A stretch of 64,000 nt of DNA from Pisolithus tinctorius (lineage: Eukaryota > Basidiomycota > Agaricomycetes > Boletales > Pisolithaceae). How positions within the stretch are numbered: the first letter of the stretch is position 1; each line of letters begins with the position of its first letter. The notes under the pieces were generated by a model. The model was given only the letters and a program-made list of their open reading frames with translations. It ran no database searches and was not told where the DNA came from. Both the position numbers and the translations under genes were made by a program. The DNA lies in the NCBI GenBank assembly GCA_024663395.1, contig JANFAH010000009.1, forward strand, positions 992,001 to 1,056,000, written 5' to 3'. Positions 56,654 through 64,000 of the stretch are shown in pieces.

Positions 56654-57712
56654 ATGGAGGGTATCCATGACCAGCTCACCGAGCTCCGCGACACCCTCGA
56701 CGCACTTCGAGACGAAAACTACCGGTTAAGCAACGAGCTAAGAGACGCTCAAGGAACGATCACGACCATTGAGGGTCAGCGAAACCAATGGAATGCCCTT
56801 CCCGCAGATGTTATTCAAAGGAGGATAGAGGTGATGGCCGACCCAGGTCAGTACGCTGGAGATCGTGCCAGGTTCTCCGAATGGTGGGTGAAGATGAAGG
56901 TATGGGTTGCGCAGAATAGGACTGCCCTACCGACCACCCAGGATAAGTGTACTGCGGTATGGTCCCACATGACAGGGCCTGTAGCTGGAAGATTCGCTCA
57001 AGCCAAGTTTTCGCTCGCAATCGTCACCGGGGTATGGCCTGACACGGCCGAGATGATTGAGGACATTGATAGGTTCTTCGCCCCTCAAACAGATGTCGAG
57101 TGGGCTAAGGCACAGATGCGCACTATGCGCCAAGGGAACTCCCGCTACGAAGAGTTCTATGTGAAGTTCGAGTCTTTGAAGGTCCAAGGACATGTTACTG
57201 ACGAAACCGCCGGCTTCCTTCTGGAGAATGCCGTACACCCCACCATTGTAAAGGAGGCCCTAAGGAGGGGATACACTCAGGGCAATTATCTTCAGATGAC
57301 CGTTGCCTTCCGAGAAGCTGCCCTTGCTAGGGACCACTTCAAACTTCTATATAATCACTACCCCGACGAACCTGCCCCCCGTTCCTCTTATAACCGTCCT
57401 TTGTACTCCCCCCGTTTCACCCCTACCGGCACCCAGCCTGGTCGTGGCACCCCCATGGAAATAGGCGCTGCTCGCTTCCCTCCTTGTCCTGTCCCTTCCC
57501 ACATCAAGTGCTTCGATTGTCAGGGAAATCATTACAAACGAGATTGTCCCCGTGCCAAAGGAAAGGGTCCTGCTAGACCCAGCATATGGGAGGTTACACA
57601 GGAAGCGCAGGAGACCGCCCTCTGTCAAATGTCGTTTGAAGAAATGCAAGCCTTCTTCTACGACAAGCAGATCAATGAGATGAAGAGCCAGGGAAAAGAG
57701 TTCGGCCAGTAG
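56654..57712 (+). CDS. gag: D1 Gag
   Basis: 352 residues, intact. N-terminal coiled coil (LTELRDTLDALRDENYRLSNEL), capsid-like core (RARFSEWWVKMKVWVAQN, IEDIDRFFAPQTDVEWAKAQM, YEEFYVKFESLKVQG), and a zinc-knuckle-like CFDCQGNHYKRDC with spacing CX2CX3HX4C, one residue shorter than the canonical CX2CX4HX4C. Start chosen at ATG 56654; an out-of-frame ATG lies 5 nt upstream. An overlapping open frame without ATG runs through the leader to 56670 and may be an old N-terminal extension. Stop TAG 57710-57712. Confidence 0.85.
   Translation: MEGIHDQLTELRDTLDALRDENYRLSNELRDAQGTITTIEGQRNQWNALPADVIQRRIEVMADPGQYAGDRARFSEWWVKMKVWVAQNRTALPTTQDKCTAVWSHMTGPVAGRFAQAKFSLAIVTGVWPDTAEMIEDIDRFFAPQTDVEWAKAQMRTMRQGNSRYEEFYVKFESLKVQGHVTDETAGFLLENAVHPTIVKEALRRGYTQGNYLQMTVAFREAALARDHFKLLYNHYPDEPAPRSSYNRPLYSPRFTPTGTQPGRGTPMEIGAARFPPCPVPSHIKCFDCQGNHYKRDCPRAKGKGPARPSIWEVTQEAQETALCQMSFEEMQAFFYDKQINEMKSQGKEFGQ
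57691..57697 (+). promoter_or_regulatory. -1 ribosomal frameshift heptamer of D1 (GGGAAAA)
   Basis: In the gag frame reads G_GGA_AAA, 12 nt before the gag stop. The -1 frame is open through the stop into protease. Confidence 0.65.
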
Positions 57713-60700
57713 AGGATCGGGTCTCCACTGGCTATGTTTACAATAAGTTTTCTGTTTTAGGCGTTGACAATCTCTCTACCGAGCAGGATATATTTAACTC
57801 GGAGATTACTGTACCATCTGAAGAGGCGACCCCAGTGGGCGCGGCTGCGGATGTAAAACTACCGGTGCTTAATTCCTCTTGCAATAAAAATAAAAACATG
57901 CCTGTCCAGAAAACAAAAGAAACCCCGAAGATAAGAACAGCAGATCCGAAGGCAGAGTTGGAGTTGGGAGTGGTGTTGGAAGGACGAGAAAAGAAGTGGA
58001 GTGTGAAAGCATTGGTGGATTCAGGGGCCAATGACACCTTCTTGGACAAAAGGGACATCGAGAGTCTGTCTGGGCTCAGGTCACCACGCTCGGCACGCAC
58101 CCCCTCATACTCGGTTACACTTGGCTACGGAAGCACAATCCAGAGGTGTGTTGGGAAACCAAGCAGGTGAAGTTATCCCGCTGTCCCCGCGAGTGTTATG
58201 ACCTGGCCCCAAGGACGAGAGCAGAGAGGATAGCGGAGGAGCAAGAAGCGCAGGACATGGAGTACCTTTATCCAAAACTCCGCTCTACCAGAGTTCGGAC
58301 TGGGACTACTGAGGAACTCGTCCCGAAGGAGTATCACCAGTACCTAAAGGTCTTCTCGAAAGAAGAGTCGGAAAGGATGCCGCTTCGTAAACCCTGGGAT
58401 CATGCCATCGACCTTAAAGAAACCTTCACTCCCAAACGTGGTCGTCTCATCCCACTCTCTGTAGAAGAACAGAAGGAGGTGTCTGATTTCCTTGAAGACC
58501 AACTTCGGAAGGGCTACATCCGTCCCTCGAAGTCACCACAGACTTCCCCGGTGTTCTTCGTTCCAAAGAAGGATGGGAAGAAACGTATGGTTCAGGACTA
58601 CCGCTACCTCAACGAACATACGGTTAAGAATGCATACCCCCTCCCCCTCATTTCTCAGCTCGTCGATAAACTCAAGGGCTGTAAGCTCTTCACCAAGATG
58701 GACCTCCGATGGGGGTATAACAACGTCCGTGTCCAGGAAGGAGATGAATGGAAAGCCGCCTTCGTTACTCATAAAGGCGCTTACAAACCGTTGGTCATGT
58801 ACTTTGGCCTCTGCAACTCACCGTCCACCTTCCAGAACATGATGAATGACATCTTCGGTGACATGGAGGACGTCCTTGTGGTCTATATCGACGACCTGAT
58901 GATCTTCACCAAAACGAACGATGAAAAGGAGCATGACAGGATTGTCCTGGAGGTGTTAAGAAGGCTAGAGGAGAATGACCTCTTTGTCAAACCGGAGAAG
59001 TGCTTCTTCAAACAGAAGCAGGTAGAGTTCTTGGGCATGGTGGTGGGGACTGATGGGGTCAGCATGGATAAGAGCAAGGTCAAGGCCATAACCGAGTGGC
59101 CGATCCCTACAAAGGTCTGCTCGGTATGAGCCTTCTTGGGGCTAGCAAACTTCTATCGTCGCTTCATCAAGGATTTCGCACAGATCGCCCGTCCGCTCAA
59201 TGATCTCACAAGGAAAGATCAACTCTGGACTTGGGGTCCACGAGAGCAACAAGCCTTCAATGCCTTGAAGGTTGCCTTCACCACCGCCCCCATTCTCACT
59301 TTTCCGGATCAAGATAGAGAATTCCATCTGGAAACCGATGCCTCAGACTTCGCCACAGGTGCTGTTCTCTCTGTAAAATGTGAAGATGACCTCTGGCAAC
59401 CTGTCGCCTTCTACTCCCATTCCATGTCCCCCCCGGAACGAAACTACCAGGTCTTTGACAAGGAGATGCTGGCCATAATTCGTGCTCTGGAGACATGGCG
59501 GCATTACCTTGAAGCCACCCCTTATCAGTTTGAGATCTGGACAGATCATGCAAATCTCCAGTATTTCATGAAGGCGCAAAATCTGGATCGCCGCCAGGCA
59601 CGCTGGGCCCAGTATCTTTCTCGCTTCAACTACAAGCTGGTCTACAAGCCTGGGTCTTCAATGGCCAAGGCGGACGCCCTTTCTAGGAGAGAGGATCACG
59701 AGCCGAAGGGGTCAGATAATCAAGGGGTCACGTTACTCGATCCCTCCAGAGTAGCAGCTACCCTAGTGGTAGGGGAGGACACTGACCTTCTCATCGCCCT
59801 GAAGTCCACCTCCTCGGTAACGCCGCAACCCGAGGGTTCTGTCCTCACAGAGGGGTTGTATGTCTGTCAAGGGAAGGTTTATGTCCCACCTGCTGTCAGG
59901 ATGCACTGCCTCGAAAGACATCACAACATCCCAGTGGCAGGACACCCTGGTTGGAAAAAGACCCTGGAACTCGTTTCCCGTAACTACGTCTGGCCAGGAA
60001 TGACAGCCACTGTCAGAGACTACGTCTCGGCATGTCATCATTGCCAGATGGCTAAGAGTTCTAGAATTTCCCCTGCAGGAAAGCTCCTTCCGAACCCTGT
60101 TCCAGAACGCCCCTGGACTGACATCTCGGTCGACTTCATGGAGTTACCTGAGGCTCAGGGTTTCGATAACGTCATGGTGGTAGTGGACAGGTTCTCGAAG
60201 GAGGTGGTCTTTGCCCCCACTACCAAAGAGGTTTCCTCGCTTCAAACGGCGGAACTCTTTTGGGATCATGTGTGGACCCAGCATGGACTACCTTCCTCTG
60301 TCATCTCAGATCGGGGCCCCCAGTTTGCCAGTGCTTTCACCACTGAGCTTTGCAGGATGCTTGGGGTCAAACCCAAGCTCTCCACCGCCTTCCACCCTCA
60401 GACAGATGGCCAGACAGAGCGCCTTAACCAGGACCTGCAGCAGTATCTCCGCCTCTTTGTCAATGACCAACAGGATTCTTGGCCTTCTTGGCTTAAGATC
60501 GCCCAGTTCTCCTATAATAACAAGCGACAGGAGTCTACTGGCAAAAGTCCCTTCTCGGTTACTCGTTCCTACACCCCCAGGATGGGCGTGGAACCCTTCC
60601 TTTCCAAGGCGGAGGCGGCTACAGATTATGCCGTTGACCTCGCTAAGGTTTTGGAAGACACAAAGAAGGCTCTGAATAAAGCTGCAGAACGGATGAAGGT

Positions 60701-61271
60701 GTCTGCAGATGCGTCTCGTTCTGACGCCCCTTCCTACTCGGTTGGTGACATGGTCTGGCTGGAGACCTCCCGCATCTCTCTCTCTGGCCGCCCTTCCAGA
60801 AAACTCACGGAACGATGGATCGGCCCCTATAGAGTTGTCTCACTCAAGCCCAATGCGGTAGAACTAAAACTTCCAAAAACCCTCAAAATCCATCTGGTCG
60901 TTAATGTCTCTCGGGTGAAACCGTACAAGGGACCTCTGGAGGGCCAAACCGTCACCCGCCCAGGACCGGTGGTAGGACATGAGGGCGACGAGGAGTTTGA
61001 GGTGGATTATATCACTGATTCTCGCCTGAAACGGAACAGGCTTGAATACCTCGTCCATTGGAGGGGCTACCATGACGAGGATCGCACTTGGGAACCCGAG
61101 TCCGCCCTAAAGTCTGCCCCTGGTGCCGTCAGAGACTTCCACTGTTGTAACCCCTCTGCTCCCCGAAAACTCCGTGGCATGGACTCCTCCCTCTTCTCCT
61201 CCCTCTTCAAGCCCTTGGAGAACTTCACTGACACCGTCCCTACCTTCAATCGCCTGGAAGTCGATTTCTAA
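57697..61271 (+). pseudogene. pol: D1 pol: protease, RT, RNase H, integrase, chromodomain
   Basis: Protease active site [12 protein letters not shown], but the part up to [13 protein letters not shown] is too short and changes frame (about 58060-58090), so a deletion removed part of the protease. RT with YIDD at 58884-58895; RNase H (LETDASDFATGAVL); integrase zinc region (HHNIPVAGHPGWKKT, CHHCQMAK), core DFMELP, SDRGPQF, GQTERLNQ; GPY-type region (WIGPYRVV); chromodomain LEYLVHWRGYHDEDRTWEPE at about 60990-61150. One TGA at 59127-59129, between RT and RNase H, where arginine is usual (VRAFLG). Ends TAA 61269-61271. Confidence 0.9.
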
Positions 61272-61282
61272 GGAGGGGATAG
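61270..61282 (+). promoter_or_regulatory. polypurine tract of D1
   Basis: AAGGAGGGGATAG directly before the 3' LTR; overlaps the pol stop codon. Confidence 0.75.
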
Positions 61283-61644
61283 TGTTACGATACGTACTCT
61301 TTTCTTTTCGTCTTATCTTATCTCTCGGACTCGGCCCGGACCACGGTCTGGACCTCGCCTCACCTCTGCCTTGCTTCCCTCTTCTAGTACATTCCACTCC
61401 ACTATGATATCATTATGGCATCACCATGATGTCACGGACCTCATGTACGCCTCACCGTAGCCTCATGTACTATAGTATAAATACCGTTGCTCAATCACCC
61501 AACTAGCTCCAAGCTAGTTCATTTGGGTCTACGAGTCCTAAATCCGCCTGCTTCTAAAATCGTCTCCTCTCTTCTCTCTTTCTCTTCTTCTGTTGGTTCT
61601 TGGTGCGAGCCTACAACAAACCCTGTTGTTTAGGTCTCGTCACA
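61283..61644 (+). repeat. 3' LTR of D1
   Basis: 362 bp; same as the 5' LTR apart from the missing 18-bp unit and a few substitutions. Confidence 0.95.
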
Positions 61645-61807
61645 CTTTGCCAGGGCCTCCAACAGCTGCTCGATGCAGACTTGAAGGCGAAGGTGTGCTG
61701 CATGCGCAGCCATGGCCTCGGCCCTGACCATCCCAAGGGCTTGCGAGATATCTGAGGTGGTCTTGCCATCAAACCTGCCATGCACTGGCACCTTACCCTT
61801 GCCGCGC
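61645..61807 (-). pseudogene. antisense gene of B2, last exon between D1 and A3
   Basis: Minus strand reads GKGKVPVHGRFDGKTTSD, then MVRAEAMAAHAAHLRLQVC, then IEQLLEALAK, matching the B1 copy (AKGKAPVHSWLDAKV, AAELQAAYLHLQVC, VDQLTEALEK). Open in frame. The upstream exons lie beyond A3, outside the window. Confidence 0.8.
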
Positions 61808-62815
61808 TGTGGGACACTACCTCTGGGTAGCGTGCGAATAGGGGAAAGCTGTAGGGAAAATCCCTAGGCTCGACCCAAGGGGTGCTGAGTAGGAAGGAGA
61901 CGTAGGATGCGATGGTAGAGTCAGTCGAAGAGTCGAATGTGGGTCACGGAATTTAATTCCGTAGAGTCGAAGGAAGGGACAGACTTGCTTTTGAAATTCC
62001 GGACGATGATCTTGCGCCAAGGAAGTATCTCCGAGACAAATTAAGTGCACGGGAGAGGCAAATGAGTACTAATGGAACAAGGACACGAAGACACAGTAGA
62101 CACAGTAGACACAAAGACACAGATACACAGTGGACTCAGAGGACGTGAAGACTCTTTGAACTCTTTAGACTCGCACTAGATGCAGAATGTGGGTCCCAAA
62201 AGAGATTATTCTCATTTCATCGCTGAGGTGGGATTATATAAGTACATGGATAGTAAGGTACTGATCGGAGAAATGTGGGGCGGGAGAAGCAAAACTCTGA
62301 AAAATAAAGGGGACGACGTGTCAGACGTCAAAGCCATACAGCAACGTGTGAAAACAAACTGTAAGGTAGTAACTGAGAAATACAACAGGAAAGACGGGTA
62401 TCTTCTGACAGGGCGAGTGTACACTGTACCGTAGAGTGGAACACGAAGGGTAGAGGCCGTAGGTAGGAAGGGGTTCTCGCTTTGCGGAGAAAGGTTCACG
62501 GGAAAGGAATGAGAGGGGTAACCGGAGTTTTTACTGATGATCTGCGTGATTTTCCGGCTATGTGGCGAGGCAAGGGTTGAAGCGGCACGACTGCGGAATT
62601 CCAGATAGACATATGTCAGGTTGATGTTGATGCAGAATTTCGGGACAATGACTGGTGTGTGTTATTGATGGACCGGGGAGCTCCGAAGGTTCGACAGGCG
62701 AGGCAGTGCATGAGGCAGATGGGATAATTCCGAAGACGATAGACGTGGATGGTAACAGCGGAATTTTGGTGTTGGCATCCCTATTTCGGCCTCAGGGAGT
62801 ATACTACTCCCTACA
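61808..62815 (-). repeat. 3' LTR of A3
   Basis: 1008 bp, one base longer than the A2 LTRs (at about 62233). Ends TGTGGGACACTACC and ACTACTCCCTACA. Confidence 0.9.
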
Positions 62816-62835
62816 CCTCCCAGGGTCTTCGAATG

Positions 62836-62853
62836 CTGACCGTCCTCGGTCAG
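62836..62853. other. conserved hairpin next to A3 3' LTR
   Basis: CTGACC, loop GTCCTC, GGTCAG; the loop differs from A2 by one base while the stem is unchanged. Confidence 0.65.
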
Positions 62854-63082
62854 AGGTCATCGAGTCGTGACAGAAGGGCGGCAGAGATTCGGAAGGTGAC
62901 ATAAACAAAGAAGGCTCGTGTTTGGCCACACGACTTGTGTGAGCAAAAAACTCCGCACCCGGATAACACGTCAGCAGCAGCCCTTCGGAATTAAAAACTT
63001 GCCCAGGAACGTCTCATCATCAGATTCACCCTTGATATTCCACCACCTCGTCCTCAGACACCCACTACCCTCACCAACTACT

Positions 63083-64000
63083 ATGCAAGCCTACTCAGTC
63101 AACGACGCATGTCCCGTGTTCAGCATGAGGGACCAGGTGACCATGGCGCTCGCAGCAGCTCTAGGGCACATCTGGGACTTGATCGAGACAGCGCCACAGC
63201 CAGAGGAGAGGTTGGAGACGATCTACGCATGGGTGGAGGACTGGGACAAGACTTGGGTGAGTAAACCTTCCACTGCAGTGTGTCGCGCGTTGACAGAGTT
63301 CCGCAGACCGGCATTCGCTCATGGTGGAAATACGTCGACAACAACGGAATTACCATACCGAAGGTTCACGACGAGTGTATGCGTGACTACACTGAGGAAT
63401 CTGCGATGTGCCAGAACCTTTTAGTCCCGGGAGCCATTGCCATCGCTGACCTCTGGCGCCCAGTGGAGCAAAGACGAGTCCACATCGACGACATCTTCAA
63501 AGACTATCAGGAGAGGGTAGAGTTGAGGGTGCAGCTCGAGGCGGAGAGGTTGACAAGAGAACCTTCTGTGCACACGTGTAGACAGTCAGCAATGGCAACA
63601 GGTGAAGGTCAAGGCTGCGTGCCCAGCGACACTGAAGCAGGGGAGTCGTCGGGGGGGGCTGGACGACCAGTGAGGCGACAGACGGATAGTACAGGCAAGG
63701 GGAAGGGCAAGGAGAAGGTACATCCTACCCTCCAGGAAACTCCAAGCGCAATGGCTAATGTTCAGAAAAAACTCCACAGGCCACAGACGAAGTCGACGAG
63801 CTGGAGAACGACGAAGGCGACCGTCCACCTAACCCTGACCCATCGAACACTGGCGCTCTGGTACCCGAAGTCGACCTTCGATGCAAGGAGTGCACGAAGG
63901 TAAATGCAGTGTACGAAGGGCTACCTGGGGAGTCATGCGAGCGATGCAGGCAGGCCAAGCAGAAGTGTAGCCGGTCACTCAGAGTGGGTAGGAAGGTGAG
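63083..64000 (+). CDS. antisense gene of A3, open through three exons, 3' end outside window
   Basis: Exons 63083-63256, 63307-63717 and 63780-63995 by comparison with A2; introns of 50 and 62 nt start GT and end CAG. No stop codon in the three exons, unlike A2 and A1. Features: exon 1 WVEDWDKTW, exon 2 TGIRSWWKYVDNNGITIPKVHD and a Gly/Lys-rich linker, exon 3 an acidic stretch then cysteines at 63882-63968. Spacing is CX2CX6CX7CX2CX6C but the third Cys is Tyr (AVYEG), a G-to-A change. The next intron begins GTGAG at 63996. Nuclear DNA- or RNA-binding is a guess from the cluster; not shown. Confidence 0.75.

Larger units (their letters stand above)
55968..61644 (+). mobile_element. D1: compact Ty3 chromovirus with 5-bp target duplication
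   Basis: 5677 bp, flanked by CTTTG on both sides (55963-55967, 61645-61649). LTRs of 380 and 362 bp, near-identical except an 18-bp repeat unit and a few substitutions, so a recent insertion. CpG-rich compared with its surroundings. Has gag and pol with chromodomain but no antisense gene: pol ends 11 nt before the 3' LTR. Confidence 0.95.
7912..64000 (-). mobile_element. A1: outermost Ty3-type LTR retrotransposon, carrying all later insertions
   Basis: Old family A element in minus orientation. Its 3' LTR is 7912-8906. Its antisense gene begins at 9166, is cut by B1 at 9277, and resumes at 43973-45360. Its pol follows on the minus strand (45608-47920) and is cut by B2. Gag and the 5' LTR lie beyond the window. 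The continuity is shown by the antisense gene, whose exon 1 reads through in frame when B1 and a 4-bp duplication are removed. Compared with A2 and A3 it has lost most CpG. Confidence 0.8.
47921..64000 (+). mobile_element. B2: family B retrotransposon inserted in A1 pol, running off the window
   Basis: Plus-strand element with 5' LTR 47921-48575, gag-protease, pol, hairpin, Q and antisense gene. D1 and A3 have inserted in the antisense gene. The 3' LTR lies beyond the window. Left flank is GCGC. Gag-pol has no frameshift apart from the programmed one, only TGA stops. Confidence 0.85.
61808..64000 (-). mobile_element. A3: family A retrotransposon in B2, running off the window
   Basis: 3' LTR 61808-62815, hairpin, then the antisense gene on the plus strand. 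Left flank GCGC (61804-61807). Pol, gag and 5' LTR lie beyond 64000. Colinear with A2 from 62816 to the end (constant offset 44655), so no indels over about 1.2 kb. Confidence 0.9.

Noticed and set aside
56368..56670. Separate proline-rich gene upstream of D1 gag
   Set aside because: The frame has no ATG and overlaps the primer-binding region and leader; it may be an old gag extension but cannot be supported.

Overview
The window reads as a repeat-rich locus of a mushroom-forming basidiomycete (Agaricomycetes). The evidence is short GT-AG introns of 48-85 nt, a NACHT-WD40 STAND protein of a type common in that class, and several Ty3-type LTR retrotransposon families. The species cannot be named from the sequence. 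No RNA genes, CRISPR arrays or prokaryotic features were seen.

Host DNA occupies about 1-7911. It holds the 3' part of a NACHT-WD40 (NLR-like) gene (1-4152, start outside the window) with two introns, about 14 nearly identical 43-residue WD repeats and two single-base frameshifts. A broken F-box-like gene follows on the minus strand (4496-5560), then decayed DNA.

From 7912 to the end everything is retrotransposon, nested up to four deep. I name the families A (LTR about 1.0 kb), B (LTR about 0.66 kb), C (chromovirus, LTR 0.5-0.7 kb) and D (chromovirus, LTR 0.36-0.38 kb). A1 (minus, 7912 to beyond 64000) is the outermost. It was hit by B1 (minus, 9278-43972) and B2 (plus, 47921 to beyond 64000). 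B1 contains solo LTR S (9524-9872), C1 (11673-30280, itself split by A2, 17154-27671), W1 (31132-32973), C2 (34319-37666, truncated) and W2 (37667-39518). B2 contains D1 (55968-61644) and A3 (61808 to beyond 64000). Most insertion boundaries are supported by target-site duplications or by restored reading frames.

The most unusual feature is an extra gene in families A, B and C. It lies between the 3' end of pol and the 3' LTR, on the strand opposite to gag-pol, contains short introns, and encodes a six-cysteine cluster spaced like a fungal Zn2Cys6 domain plus acidic or coiled-coil regions. D1 lacks it. The A3 copy is open through three exons up to the window edge. Four of the seven element-into-element insertions landed in this gene, three of them in about 160 bp of one exon.

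Other supported signals: -1 frameshift heptamers at or close to the gag stop codon in A2, B2, C1 and D1; exact 11-nt Tf1-type self-priming pairings in C1 and D1, each with a TATA box 33-35 nt upstream of the predicted transcript start; a conserved hairpin next to the 3' LTR of A and B elements; and decay mostly by CGA-to-TGA changes, except in A2, whose internal region carries many indels.
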